Shown: positions 28,599-39,724, counted from the stretch's first letter. The stretch is DNA of 64,000 bases from UBA7985 sp038141425 (GCA_038141425.1 JAYQIC010000010.1:744001-808000); one strand, 5' to 3'. Numbers and translations: made by a program. Notes: a model not told the origin generated them from the letters alone.

Positions 28599-29369
28599 AT
28601 GGTTGTCGTGATCCCTACCAATAAATCCGTCGAAGCCTTTGAAGGGCTGCACCTCTACCATGGTGACATTTCGAACTGCTCGATGCGGGTGCGGATGACC
28701 CTGATCGAAAAGGGTCTGCCCTGGACGAGCCATCACCTCGATCTGAAAAAGAAAGAGAACATCTCGGATGATTATTTCGGGATCAACCCGAACGGGCTGG
28801 TGCCGACGCTGGTCGACAACGGCGTGGTCCATATCGAGTCCAACGACATCATCGACTACCTCGATGAAACCTACGACGGTCCGTCGCTCCGCCCCAAAGA
28901 CCCTGATCGTGAAGCAGAAATGCTGGAGTGGCTGAAGCTGGCCGGCTCCATCCACGTGCCGGCGGTCAAGCCCTACGTCTACGCCACCCGGATCGCAAAG
29001 AAGGTCAAAAAGACCGAAGAAGAAGAAGCCAAATATAACGCGCTGCAGCAGAACAATGAGCTCAAGGCCTTTCACGCCAAGCACGCGCAGGGCAAGGCAT
29101 TCAGCGACGACGATGTCACCAAAGCAATCGGTATTCTCGAAGAGTGTTTCACCAAACTCGACACCACACTGGCCTCGCGCACGTGGGTGATGGGCGAGGA
29201 GTTTTCGCTTGCAGACATATCATGGATCCCGCTGCACCACGTTCTGATCGGCTGTGACTTTCCCTTCGATCAGTACCCGAACATCCAACGCTGGGCCGCA
29301 GCCTTCCACGCCAAGCCGAGCTTTCAGGAAGGCGTCCTGAAGTGGTGCCCGGATTTCTCCAAGGTCTGA
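28599..29369 (+). CDS. Glutathione S-transferase family protein (GST-D)
   Basis: Intact 256-residue GST. Thioredoxin-like domain: EGLHLYHGDISNCSMRVRMTLIEKGLPW, NPNGLVPTLVDNGVVHIESNDIIDYLDE (cis-Pro and gamma-Glu binding ES). Helical domain: ECFTKLDTTLASRTWVMGEEFSLADISWIPLHHVL. The charged insert KKVKKTEEEEAKYNALQQNNELKAFH also occurs in GST-B. AAGGAGAA precedes the ATG. It heads a cluster with an aldehyde dehydrogenase, a second GST, an SDR and a sulfatase. It resembles beta-etherase-like GSTs by N-terminal pattern, but the reaction is unknown. Confidence 0.88.
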   Translation: MVVVIPTNKSVEAFEGLHLYHGDISNCSMRVRMTLIEKGLPWTSHHLDLKKKENISDDYFGINPNGLVPTLVDNGVVHIESNDIIDYLDETYDGPSLRPKDPDREAEMLEWLKLAGSIHVPAVKPYVYATRIAKKVKKTEEEEAKYNALQQNNELKAFHAKHAQGKAFSDDDVTKAIGILEECFTKLDTTLASRTWVMGEEFSLADISWIPLHHVLIGCDFPFDQYPNIQRWAAAFHAKPSFQEGVLKWCPDFSKV

Positions 29370-29414
29370 GGGCCTCTCACGCCTGTCTCAGGCCAGATCA
29401 GAAGGGTCACTTCG

Positions 29415-30855
29415 ATGACTGCTAAAACCGACCTCATCAGCATGCAGCACTTCATCGGCGGTGAATGGACCGACGCCGAAAACGCCGCAGTCTTTGATGA
29501 CTTCAACCCCTTGGATGACAGCCTCTACGGGCGAGCCGCCAAGGGAACCGGCGCGGATATCCAGAGCGCCATTGCGGCTGCGCGGGGCGCCTTTCCGGCG
29601 TACAAAGCCAGCCTCCCGCTCGAACGGGAACGCTGGCTCCTTCGCGTTGCCGAGCTGATGGAGGAACGCCAGAAAGAACTGGTGGACTGCCTGATCGACG
29701 AGATCGGCTCACCCGTGCAGAAGGCCATGTTTGAGTTCAACAAGAGCCTGACCATGGTGCGCGCCGCAGCCGGACGTGTGCCGCTACGTGCGGGGTGAGA
29801 CGATCCCGTCTGACGCGCCGGGCAAGTTCTCCATGTCTGTGCGGGATCCCCTGGGCGTGGTCGCCGTGATCACGCCGTTCAACGTCCCGCTGATCAAGAC
29901 CACGCGGCTGGTGTGCAATGCGCTGGCCGTGGGGAACACGGTGGTTCATCTGCCGTCGGAAATGGCGCCGCACCTGACCCTGCTGTTCGCCCGGATCGTG
30001 GCTGACGCCGGGGTGCCGGCCGGGGCCTACAACGTGGTGACGGGGCTGGGGGTCGAGATCGGCGATGATCTGACCAGCAGCCCGGATATCGACTTCGTCT
30101 CTTTCACCGGTTCCTCGCTGGTCGGGCAGCACATCGCCGAGATCTGTGCGCAGAACCGCACGCCGCATACCCTCGAACTCGGCGGCAAGAGCCCGACGGT
30201 CATCCTCGCCGACGCCGATCTGGATGCGGTCGTGCCCATAGCGGCGCGTTCGGTTTTCATGTTTGCCGGACAGGCCTGCATCAGCTCGAGCCGGTTCTAC
30301 GTCGAGCGCCCGCTCTATGAGGCCTTCGTCGAGCGCTTCGCGATGGTGGTCGGCAAGGTCGGTATGGGCGACCTGCGCGACCCCGGGACGGTGATCGCGC
30401 CGATCATATCCGAGCGCCAGCGCTCGCGGGTGCGGCACCACATCGAGGACGCACAGAGCAAGGGCGCGAGGGTTGTCGCAGGCGGCGGATGGGAAGGCAA
30501 TCGCTGCCAGCCGACCCTGCTCACCGACGTCTCCGAAGAGATGACCGTGTGTCGCGCCGAGACCTTCGGCCCCGTGACCTCGATCTACCCGATCGACAGC
30601 TACGAAGAGGGTCTGGAGAAGGCCAACGACACCGAATACGGCCTGTCTTCTGCGATCTTCACCAAGGACATCAACAAAGCCATGCACTTTGCCCAGAACA
30701 TCAACGCGGGCATGTGCCACATCAACGGCTCGACCATCCACGACGAGGCCCACGTGCCCTTCGGCGGCAATGGTCAGTCAGGCTCTGGCCGAGAAGGCAC
30801 CGACGCCGACCTCGAAGCCATGACGCAACTCAAGTGGATCACCGTGCAACTATGA
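29415..30855 (+). CDS. NAD(P)+-dependent aldehyde dehydrogenase
   Basis: About 480-residue ALDH oxidising an aldehyde to a carboxylate. Seen: FNPLDDSLYGRAAKG, DPLGVVAVITPFNVPL, cofactor loop VSFTGSSLVGQHIAEI, general base Glu in HTLELGGKSPTVIL, catalytic Cys in MFAGQACISSSRFYVERP, and the C-terminal PFGGNGQSGSGREG. One frameshift near 29775 between LTMVRAAAGRV and YVRGETIPSDAPGKF. The pattern is near benzaldehyde/vanillin dehydrogenases, but the choice is open. It overlaps the following GST by 4 bp (ATGA). Confidence 0.87.
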
Positions 30856-31672
30856 CTATGACGCTGTACCATCACGGATCGTCGGTTTGCGCCGCCAAGG
30901 TCCGGTTTGCCCTCGCGGAAAAGGAAATGCCGTGGGAGGGCGTCTACATCGACATCCTCAAGGGCGAGCAGTTCGCGCCCGAATACGTCAAACTCAACCC
31001 AAAGGCCGTGGTTCCGACCCTCGTGCACGACGATCTGGTCATCGTCGACAGCACGGTGATCATCGAATACCTCGACGATCTGGCGCCCGGGAACAGCGTG
31101 CATCCCACCGATCCCTACGAACGGACGCAGGCCCGCCTGTGGACCAAAGCGGTGGACGAAGACCTGCACCCGGCGTGCGGGGCTGTCACCTTTGTCTGTT
31201 CGCATCGACACACGGTGCTCAAGAACCTCGGCGAGGAGGGCCTGAAGGAGTTTCTGGCCTCGACCCCGGCGTTTTCGGTGACCGCAGACTGGAAAACCCA
31301 GAAAGACGCCTTCACCCGCTACGGCTTTGAAGCCCCGGGCGCAGCCGACAAAATCCGGCTCTATGATTCCTACCTGCACAAGATGGAAGACGCGCTGGCC
31401 GGTGGCGACGACTGGCTGGTCGGCAACAAATTCTCGATCGCGGATATCGCCATGACCCCTACGTCAATCGGCTGGCGATGATGTCCATGCGGGGCATGTG
31501 GGAACGCGGGCGGCTGCCGAACGTGGAAAAGTGGTTCGCACGTATCGAAGCGCTGCCGAATTTCCAGACCAATCTGATCGACTGGGTGCCAGACCACCTG
31601 AAGAACGATCTGCGCGACAATGGAGCCCGGAGCTGGCCCGAGGTGGCGCGCATCCTCGAAATCGAAATCTGA
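30852..31672 (+). CDS. Glutathione S-transferase family protein (GST-E)
   Basis: About 273-residue GST of a different subfamily from GST-A/B/D: MTMTLYHHGSSVCAAKVRFALAEKEMPWEGVYIDI with S-x-C in the active-site turn, LNPKAVVPTLVHDDLVIVDSTVIIEYLDD with a DS in place of the usual ES, and helical domain WLVGNKFSIADIA then, past a frameshift near 31455, YVNRLAMMSMRGMWERGRLPNVEKWFARI. It is translationally coupled to the ALDH. It could process a glutathione adduct made by or for the pathway; unproven. Confidence 0.8.
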
Positions 31673-31687
31673 CCCACGGGAGAAAGC

Positions 31688-32438
31688 ATGGGTAGACTCG
31701 CAGGAAAGTGGCCGTTGTGACCGGCGCAGCGCAGGGCATTGGAGCGGTGATGGCGCAGGCCCTGTCTGAGCATGGCGCCAAGGTTCTGGTGACCGACATT
31801 CAGGATACAGCCAACGCGGTAAACCGGATCCGGGACGCCGGTGGCACCGCCGAGGGCATGAAGGTCGACGTGACCTCCAACGACGACCTCGCCGCGATGG
31901 TCGACCGCGCCAAGTCCATGGGCGGCCTCGATATTATGGTCAACAACGCCTCGGTGTTTGCAACGATCCAGCCCAAGCCGTTCTTTGAGATCGACGACGA
32001 TGAGTTCGACCTGATCATGCGGGTCAACACCCGCAGCGTGCACCAGGTGATGCGCGCCATCACCCCGACCATGCTGCAGGCCGGCGGCGGCAAGGTCATC
32101 AATATTGCCTCCGGCACCTTCTATTACGGCCCTCCCGGGCTGTCGCACTACACCGCCTCAAGGGTGCGGTGATCGCGCTGACCCGCTGCCACGGCCGCGA
32201 ACTGGGTGAGAAGAACATTCAAGTCAATGCGATTGCACCCGGCTTGACCGAGAGTGAGGGCCTGCGCGGCAACAGCGGTTTTGACATGGCCCGCGCGCCA
32301 ACCGTCGCCTCCCGGTCGATCAAGCGGGAAATGGTGCCCGAGGACTTGCTGGGTACGCTGATCTATCTCGCGTCACCGGACAGTGATTTTGTGACAGGGC
32401 AGACGCTCAACGTGGACGGCGGCAAAATCAACCTCTGA
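31688..32438 (+). CDS. Short-chain dehydrogenase/reductase (SDR)
   Basis: About 250-residue classical SDR. Cofactor motif TGAAQGIGAVMA, NNAS, catalytic Ser in NIASGTFYYG and the Y-x-x-x-K motif as HYTASKGAVIALT; C-terminus SPDSDFVTGQTLNVDGG. Two frameshifts, near 31710 (GGAAAGTGGCC needs one G) and near 32160 (TCAAGGG needs one A). Start ATG 31688, GGGAGAA upstream. It oxidises or reduces an alcohol/ketone in the same operon as ALDH, GSTs and a sulfatase. Confidence 0.85.
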
Positions 32439-32508
32439 CCTTGTCGGTTTCCACATGAAGGGGGTTGTTCCCAGGGCCCCCTTTCACCCCTGAATCGCGG
32501 ACGAAACG

Positions 32509-34147
32509 ATGGCTCGCAAGAACGTACTTTTCATTATGTGTGACCAGCTCCGGTACGACTACCTCGGCTGCACCGGGCACCCGAGTATTCGGACGCCCAA
32601 CATCGATCGGTTGGCGCAGCGCGGTGTGAACTTCGTCAACTCGACCTGTCAGTCCCCGGTGTGTGGCCCGTCGCGCATGAGCGTTTATACAGGGCGCTAT
32701 ATGTCCTCTAATGGCGCCTCGCAGAACTGGACGCCCCTGCGCGTGGGTGAAAAGAACATCGGGGACTACCTGAACCCGCTTGGCGTCCGGACCGTGCTCG
32801 TCGGCAAGACCCATTCGGTGCCGGACGTGCAGGGCCTCTCGCACTACGGCGTCGAGATCGACAGCGAGCTGGGCGTTCACCATGCCCACATCGGCTTCGA
32901 AGCCTTTGAACGCGATGATGGCATCCATCCCGATACGATGGTGAAGCCGAACCTCGCTTACAACGAATATCTCAAGTCCCGCGGTTACGACGAAGACGAC
33001 AACCCGTGGCACTGGGCGGCGAATTCGGTCGAGACCGAGAATGGCGAGGTCCGCTCAGGCTGGTTCAACGACCGCGCCGACCTGCCCGCCCGCGTCAGCG
33101 ATGAGGAATCCGAGACCCCCTACATGACCCGCCGCGCCATGGAGTTCCTCGAGCAGGACGACGGCGAAACCCCGTGGCTGCTGCACCTGTCCTACATCAA
33201 GCCGCATTGGCCCTACATCGCGCCGGCGCCCTACAACGACATGTATTCGGTCGACGATCTGGTGGCGGTAAACCGCAGCGAAGAAGAGCGGGAGAGAGCC
33301 AATCCGCTGATGCGGCTGGAAATGGAGAAGGTGGCGGGCGAGACTTTTCAGCACCGAAGAAGGCCGAAACCGGGTGCTGCCGACCTACATGGGCCTGATC
33401 ACCCAGATCGACGACCAACTCGGGCTGCTGTTCGACTTCATGGAAGCGCGCGGGCTGATGGAAGAGACGCTGATCGTCTTCACCTCCGACCACGGCGACT
33501 ATATGGGCGATCACTGGATGGGAGACAAAGGGTACTTCCATCACCCCTCGGTCCGAGTGCCACTGATCGTCGTCGACCCGCGCCCGGAAGCGGATGCGAC
33601 CCGCGGCAGCCGGGATGATGCCATGGTTGAACTCGTGGACCTGATCCCGACCTTCCTCGACTATTTCGATGGCGAGCAGGCGCCCGAACGCCTCGACGGC
33701 CGGTCGCTGCAGCCGCGACTGCACGGGCAGGCGATTGACTGGCGGACCTACACCATTTGCGAGTATGACTACGCTGGCCAGACCTATCGGGAAGAAACCG
33801 GGCGTATGCCGCTGGATTGCCGCTCCTACATGGTCGCGGACGATGAATGGAAGTACATCCACGCCCCCGGCTTTCCACCCGTGTTGTTTGATCTGGTCAA
33901 CGACCCGGAAGAACTCATCGACCTGGGGCTGAGCGACGCCCACGCTGACCGACGCCAGACCATGCACAACAAGCTGGCCGACTGGGCGCTGCAGTATCGC
34001 CAGCGGGTGACGTGGACCGAGGAACGGGCGCAGGAGATGAGCGGACATGAGGAAGACTTCGGGGTGATCATCGGCTACTGGAACGAAGACAGCGCGATCG
34101 GTCGCGACCGGGCCGTGATGCCCGATCGCCGCCCGAAGAAACGGTAA
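32509..34147 (+). CDS. Type I sulfatase / phosphonate monoester hydrolase-like
   Basis: About 546-residue alkaline-phosphatase-fold hydrolase. FIMCDQLRYDYLGCTGHPSIRTPNIDRLA, activation motif C52-GPSRMSVYTGRYM (CxPxR, formylglycine type), and TSDHGDYMGDHWMGDKGYFH for the metal site. A frameshift near 33345 separates ...KVAGE from LFSTEEGRNRVLPTYMGLI. The long form with this C-terminus also occurs in phosphonate monoester hydrolases, so sulfate or phosphonate esters are possible. It follows the SDR by 70 bp and ends the GST/ALDH/SDR cluster. Confidence 0.85.
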
Positions 34148-34272
34148 AGGACTCTGCTCAGGCTTCACCAGCCACCGCGGCAACCGCACGCGACGCCTGA
34201 AGGTTCGGAAGCACCGGGCCAGTCCTTGGGGAGAGATCAGGGCGATCTGCGTGGGTTTGGATAAACCCTTAA

Positions 34273-34344
34273 CTGGATCCCATTAATGGATTTCGCCAGG
34301 AAAATCGATTATTCCTGCTTTTTCTTGACTTTGGGATCCCTAAA
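34273..34344. promoter_or_regulatory. Two GGGATCCC boxes upstream of TAXI TRAP operon
   Basis: CTGGATCCCATTAATGG (from 34274) and CTTTGGGATCCCTAAAG (34329-34345), the latter a near-perfect dyad. They match the boxes around the gntR gene 7 kb away. Confidence 0.55.
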
Positions 34345-34412
34345 GAGGCCAAATTCGGGCTTGGATGCTCAAAAATCATCATAAATCATCGATTGATGAC
34401 CAAAAGCGTGAC

Positions 34413-34439
34413 TAGTCATATATGTTCGGTCATGTTATT
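34413..34439 (+). promoter_or_regulatory. Probable MarR operator/promoter element, copy C
   Basis: TAGTCATATATG, TTCG, GTCATGT, TATT, preceded by TGAC so that TGACTAGTCA is again a dyad. It ends 41 bp before the ATG of the TAXI gene, a spacing close to copies A and B. Confidence 0.65.
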
Positions 34440-34480
34440 CCTATTCGAAAGTTAATCGTCACCGAGCAAGGGAGGAAAAG

Positions 34481-35537
34481 ATGCTCAGGACACTCCGGAT
34501 GGCAGCAATCGCTGCCGCAGCTACCCTTACCGCCGCACCTGCGATGGCGCAGGTCAACCTGGTCGCCCATGCCGCTGGCGCTGGGACGGCCGGCGGATTG
34601 CCGCAACGGGTCTGGTTGAATTTGCCGCCGAAGCAGGCGTCGCCAACATTCAGCTAAAGGACGGTCAAACCGGCGCCAAGTACATTCCAGCGCTCGGGGA
34701 AGGCAAGATCGACATCGCCGGTGCACCGCACCATGTGCCGTTCCTGCTGGGTCGTGCCGCAGGTCCATTCGGTTCCGTCGGCAAGGAAAAGGGTGCTGAA
34801 ATGGCAGCCAAGATCCAGCTGCTCTACCCCTACACCTTCAGCGTTTTCTACATGTACGGCTTCAGCTCGACGGGCATCTCCAGCTGGGATGACCTGAAGG
34901 GCAAGAAGGTCCTGCAGGGTCCACCAAAGGGCAGCATGCCGCGCAACTCTCAGGCGCTGGTGCAGCTCACCAGCAGGCCTGAAAGCGGGCGAGGACTACG
35001 AGTCCGTTACCGTCAGCATGAACCAGCTTGCCAACGCCCTGATCGACGGCACGGCTGATGTTGCCGTGATCCCGGGGACCTTCCCCGGCCCACGGGAGAG
35101 CCAGGTTGGTGCCGCTGGTTCGGCAACCGCAGTCTCGCTTCCCTAAGGCCATGTTCGAAAGCGAGACTTCATCCAAGCTGCTGAACAACGTCGGTGCGGC
35201 GCCATTTACCGCGCCTGTGGCTGAAATTCAGGCCGCACTGGGCAGCAATTGGACCGTTATTTCCGAAGACGACACCTTCCGCGGCATGTCCATGGTTGGT
35301 GGTGACTACGTCAACGTCGATATGGATGAAGAAGTCGCCTACCAACTGACCAAGGCGCACATCGACAACCTCGATGCGCTGATGGCCAAGGCACCGTTCA
35401 TGGCGGCGCTTAATTTCGGCAAAATTGATGCGTCGGTTGCTGGTCTTTGCGGCAAGAACCCCATGGTCTTCCACCGCGGCGCAGTCCGCGCCTGGGAAGA
35501 AGCAGGTTACGACGTGCCAGACTGTGCAAAGCCATAA
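34481..35537 (+). CDS. TAXI family TRAP solute-binding protein
   Basis: About 350-residue periplasmic receptor with signal peptide MLRTLRMAAIAAAATLTAAPAMA. The TAXI-like body reads GRRIAATGLVEFAAEAGVANI, YIPALGEGKIDIAGAPHHVPF, GISSWDDLKGKKVLQGPPKG, MNQLANALIDGTADVAVIPGTFP and AMFESETSSKLLNNVGAAPFTA. At least three frameshifts (near 34590, 34975 and 35115) break it. GGGAGGAAAAG precedes the ATG. The family assignment rests on the overall pattern and on the fused permease downstream; the ligand is unknown. Confidence 0.7.
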
Positions 35538-35555
35538 AGGCTCTAGCACGTCATT

Positions 35556-35585
35556 TGTGGGCGGCGGGATCTCCGGCCGCCCACA
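35556..35585 (+). terminator. Intercistronic hairpin between TAXI gene and TRAP permease
   Basis: Perfect 10-bp inverted repeat TGTGGGCGGC / GCCGCCCACA with a 10-nt loop, 18 bp after the TAXI stop and 60 bp before the permease ATG. No T run follows, so an RNA-stabilising or attenuating role is likely, as for the dctP hairpin. Confidence 0.65.
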
Positions 35586-35645
35586 CCTTCCCGAATTCCC
35601 CTTTTTCAATTCATTCCAATCCATACCAACGCCAAGTGAATCAAA

Positions 35646-38056
35646 ATGTCGGACGAGCAGAAAACGGCGCCAGAGAGCGAAAATGAAGCCAAGTCCTTTA
35701 TCGGGACGGTTGTCTTCTGGTTAGGCTTAATTCTGGTCCTCGTCGGCCTGATCAACGTGACTCCGGGCATCCCTGGCTGGGATGACCTGTGGAAGTCCAT
35801 GACGGGCAATCAGTTTTTCAGGGTGCGCCGGTTCGAAACCGAGATGCTGTACCCACTTGTCTTTTTCCTGATGATGCTGATCGTCGCGCTCAAGCACTCG
35901 CTATGGCGCTCCTGGGTGGATCGCGTGCGATGGCAGCGGATCATTGGCCTGATGCTCGACATCGCTCTGGTAACCGCCGCGGCAGCGCTTTCGGTCACTT
36001 ACATGATCGAGATCGAGGCCATCTGTCTGCTGGACGTGATCACCGGCGACCGCGAACGTATGATCGCCGAGGCGCTGCAGGGCGAAATTGACTTTGCCGA
36101 GCTCGCCGGCCTACCTGTCCCGGATACGGTTGAAGACCCCTTCTGCCTGAACACCACGGCCGGGCTGTTGCGGCTGATCGTGTTCCTCTGCGTTGTGGTG
36201 TTCCTGCTCTACAACGTCAAGGTCTGGGGCCTGCCGCTGGTTCTGATCTCGATCATCGTCTCCATCTACACGCTGGCGACGATCCTCAACTGGTACTTCT
36301 TCGGCGCTGACGGTCAGAACAAATACCTGATGACCATCCTCAGCAGTGAAGAACCACGAAGCCTCGCTGCGGGCTACGAGGTCTTCCACGACGCGCTGGT
36401 TAACCACTCCGCCGGCTTCTTCGGGCGGTTCATGAACGTCCTCATGCTGATGGTCTTCCCCTACATCGTGCTCGGCAGCCTGTTCGGGCGCTGCGCCGGG
36501 GGACAGGCGCTGATCAAGCTGGCGTTCCTGCTCACCCGTAACCTGCGCGGCGGACCGGCCCACGCGGCGGTCTTCTCTTCGGCCATGTTCGGCACAATTA
36601 CCGGCGGGCCTGTGGTCAACGTGCTCTCAACCGGGGTGCTGACCATCCCGATGATGCTCAAGCGCGGGTTCTCCCGCGTCTTTGCCGGCGGCGTTGAAGC
36701 CGCGGCCTCGTCCGGTGGCTCGATCATGCCACCGATCCTCGGTGTGGCCGCCTTTGTGATGGCAGCGCTTACCGGGGTCGCCTACCGCGAGATTGTCATC
36801 GCGGCGATCGTTCCTGCCGTGCTTTACTTCTTCTGCCTGTTCCTCTCGGTTATCTTCCAGTCGAGGAAGCAGAAGATCGGCGCAGTCGGCAAAATCACCG
36901 AAGAAATGCGGCTCAACCGTTCGGACTGGCTGCACCTGACCCAAGTGCTCGGGCCGGTGTTGCTGATCCTCGTCCTGCTGCTGACGCCCAAGGACAGCGT
37001 CGGCTGTAGCTGGTACTCCATCGCCATGGGTGCGGAGGTCATTCGCGAAGCCGGTTCCTGCCGCGTCGTCTCCCTGCCCTGGCTGCCACAAGCGATTCAG
37101 AACGCAGCCGGTGATGCCGGTGCTGCCGGTTGGTGGGCTGTGGTCCTGCTGACCGTTCTGATGTTCGTCGACCGGACTTTCCGCCAGAACCCAGGCAAAA
37201 TCCTCGGCGCGCTTGCCGCCGCCGGGGTGAGCATCGCCACGCTCTACCTGATGTTCCTCGCCGTGACCGTGATCGACGTCAGCCTGACCCTTACGGCATT
37301 CTCCAAGTTCCTGTCTGTAGATGTCCTGACCTTCCTGCGCGCTTTCGATATCGGTAGCGGCTCGGTCTGGTTTGTGCTGCTGGCCCTGCTGCTTACCATG
37401 ATGCTGGCGGTGGTGCTGGGCATGGGCATGCCAGCGGTGCCAGCCTATATCAACGTGGCGTTGCTGCTCGGCCCGATGCTGGTCGGTCTGGGTCTGTCGA
37501 CGCTGACCTCGCACATGTTCATCTTCTACTTTGCCGTCGCCTCTGCGATTACGCCGCCAGTGGCACTGGCTGCCTTTGCCGCAGCGACCATCACCAAGGC
37601 CGACCCCATGCAAGACCGGGCTTTCAGCGGTTCGTTCCGGCATCGTGATCTTCACCATTCCGTTTGTGTTCGCGATTTACCCCGAGCTGCTGCTCATCGA
37701 TAAAGCCGTGATGGATCCGAAGGTGCCGGGGCATGTTCCTCGAAGGATATAACGGCAAATCCAGTATCAGGCACTCGCCCTGCTGCTGATCCGGGTGATC
37801 CTCGCCATGTACTTCGTTTCGAGCTCTCTGGCGGGCTACGACGCGCGGGCACTCAGCCCGGTTGAAATCGGCTTGCGTCTGGTGGTCGCTGCCCTGATCC
37901 TGTTCAAGCCATTCGCAGTCTATGGCCCGGCGGTGCTGGCCTGGTTCGCGATCATGGCGGTACACTACGTCCGCGCCCGGCGCGACGGCGACGATGGTGA
38001 AGGCCGCGATGAGCGATGCCAAAGCAGAGGGCGAACCGGCACCGGCCAGCGCCTGA
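35646..38056 (+). CDS. TRAP transporter fused permease (4TM/12TM)
   Basis: About 800-residue fused small-plus-large TRAP permease. After a hydrophilic N-terminus it has some 18 membrane segments; the large-subunit signature lies in GTITGGPVVNVLSTGVLTIP, GGVEAAASSGGSIMPPILGVAAF and LGMGMPAVPAYINVALLLGPML, plus SAITPPVALAAFAAATI. After frameshifts near 37620, 37735 and 37990 the C-terminal part SGIVIFTIPFVFAIYPELLLI, LLLIRVILAMYFVSSSLAGYDA and LVVAALILFKPFAVYG follows, ending KAEGEPAPASA at 38056. Works with the TAXI receptor encoded upstream. Confidence 0.82.
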
Positions 38057-38115
38057 TCCACAGCCGGGCCGGCGTTGCACGGCCGGGCTCGTCGAGAAAG
38101 AGGGAGATCGAGGCG

Positions 38116-39702
38116 GTGTCGACCCAACGTCCGAGCTACATCCTGTTCATCACCGACCAGCAGCGCGCAGATTATCTGGGCTGCTACGGCCACCCGAGCC
38201 TGAGCACCCCCCATATCGATGCGATGGCCGCCGAAGGTGTGCGGTTCGAGCGTTTCTACGTCGCCGCGCCCGTGTGCATGCCCAACCGGGCCAGCCTGAT
38301 GACCTGCCGTATGCCCACCAGCCATGGGGTGCGGTCGCTGGGGATCCCGCTGGACATGGATCAGGTAACCTTCGTCGAGGTCATGCGTGCGGCGGGCTAC
38401 GACACCGCCCTGATCGGCAAGAGCCACCTGCAGAACGTCAGCAATTTCCCGACCCAGTACGAGCGCAAGCCTCTTCGTGAAGGCTTCACCCCGCCGCCAC
38501 CGGAACTCAGGGACGCGATCCGCTCGGATCTGGACTCGGACGAATTCCAATACGAACGCCCGGGGTACTGGAAGAACGAAGACGCTCGCTCGCCCAGCCC
38601 GTTCTACGGCTTCGACCATTACGACTGTGTGCTGCGCCACGGCACCAACACCGGCGGAGACTACGAACAATGGCTGCGCCGGGTTGCGCCTGACGTGCTG
38701 GCGCTGCGCGGCCGGGATCAGCAGTTTCCCCATGACTACACGGTGCCGCAGGCGGTGCGGACCAAGGTGCCGGAGGAGTATTATTCCACCACCTACATCG
38801 CCAATCAGGCCTGCGCGTGGCTGGCGGGCCGCGAGGATCAGGACCGACCCTTCTTCCTGATGGTGTCCTTCCCCGACCCCCACCATCCCTTTAATCCGCC
38901 GGGCAAATACTGGGATATGTACAAGCCCGAAGATATGGAAATCCCGCGAGCCTTCACCGACGAGGACTGGGTCATGCCCGATTATATCCGGCTGGCCGAA
39001 GAGGCCCGGGCAGAAGACCCGACGCTGGGGCAGAAAATGGGCTACTCACTGGCGATTTCAGCCCGGGAGGCGCAGGAAGCCCGCGCCCTGACCTGCGGTA
39101 TGATCACCATGGTCGATGATGCCATCGGCCGGGTGCGCGCGGCGGCGGATCAGGCGGGGCTGACCGATGGCACGGTGCAGATCTTCACCTCAGACCACGG
39201 CGACCACCTCGGCGACCACCGCCTGCTGTTCAAGGGCACTGAACAGTACGACACCATCACCCACGTCCCCTTCATCTGGTCGGACCCCAAGGGCGCCACC
39301 GGCACACTTTCGGACGAGCTGGGGCAAACGCTGGACATCGGCACCACGATCATGGAGCACGCCCGCATCGAAGCGCCCGACGGCATGCAGGGGCAGCCGC
39401 TGTCAGTGGCCGGTGGGGGCGGCCGCGATGCGGCCTTCATCCAGTACGAGACCCAGCGGCCGCAGAAGGCCTTCGGCCAGACACCGCGCGCCCACACCAT
39501 CATCCGTGACCGCTGGCGGCTCACGCTCTATCGCGGGAAGGCGCAGAACGAGCTGTTCGACCTTAAGACCGACCCGGATGAGATGGTCAATCTTTGGGAT
39601 CACGAGCGGTTTCAAGAGGTGAAGGCAAGCCTGATCGAACAGCTTGCAGAGCTTGAAATCGACGTCATCAACAGCGTGCCTTTCCCGACCTCTGAAGCCT
39701 GA
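38116..39702 (+). CDS. Type I (formylglycine) sulfatase
   Basis: Intact 528-residue sulfatase. GTG start at 38116 (MSTQRPSYILFITDQQRADYLG); the frame is open further upstream only because it runs over the permease end. Activation motif C54-MPNRASLMTCRMP, metal site FTSDHGDHLGDHRLLFKGTEQYD, family stretch FPDPHHPFNPPGKYWDMY shared with the sulfatase at 7018, and the tail ELFDLKTDPDEMVNLWDHERF. The two are clearly paralogues. Location after the TAXI transporter suggests cleavage of an imported sulfate ester. No maturase is seen nearby. Confidence 0.9.
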   Translation: MSTQRPSYILFITDQQRADYLGCYGHPSLSTPHIDAMAAEGVRFERFYVAAPVCMPNRASLMTCRMPTSHGVRSLGIPLDMDQVTFVEVMRAAGYDTALIGKSHLQNVSNFPTQYERKPLREGFTPPPPELRDAIRSDLDSDEFQYERPGYWKNEDARSPSPFYGFDHYDCVLRHGTNTGGDYEQWLRRVAPDVLALRGRDQQFPHDYTVPQAVRTKVPEEYYSTTYIANQACAWLAGREDQDRPFFLMVSFPDPHHPFNPPGKYWDMYKPEDMEIPRAFTDEDWVMPDYIRLAEEARAEDPTLGQKMGYSLAISAREAQEARALTCGMITMVDDAIGRVRAAADQAGLTDGTVQIFTSDHGDHLGDHRLLFKGTEQYDTITHVPFIWSDPKGATGTLSDELGQTLDIGTTIMEHARIEAPDGMQGQPLSVAGGGGRDAAFIQYETQRPQKAFGQTPRAHTIIRDRWRLTLYRGKAQNELFDLKTDPDEMVNLWDHERFQEVKASLIEQLAELEIDVINSVPFPTSEA

Positions 39703-39724
39703 GAAGCGGCATCGCCCGCGCAGC

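Larger units (their letters stand above)
34148..34480. other. Intergenic control region upstream of TAXI TRAP operon
   Basis: The 333-bp region holds no gene but carries two GGGATCCC boxes and copy C of the 27-nt element, all in an AT-rich setting just before the solute-binding protein gene. Confidence 0.6.

Noticed and set aside
31680..32440. Programmed ribosomal frameshifting in the SDR gene
   Set aside because: Slips occur in very many unrelated genes at ordinary short runs without slippery heptamers or following pseudoknots; read errors are simpler.
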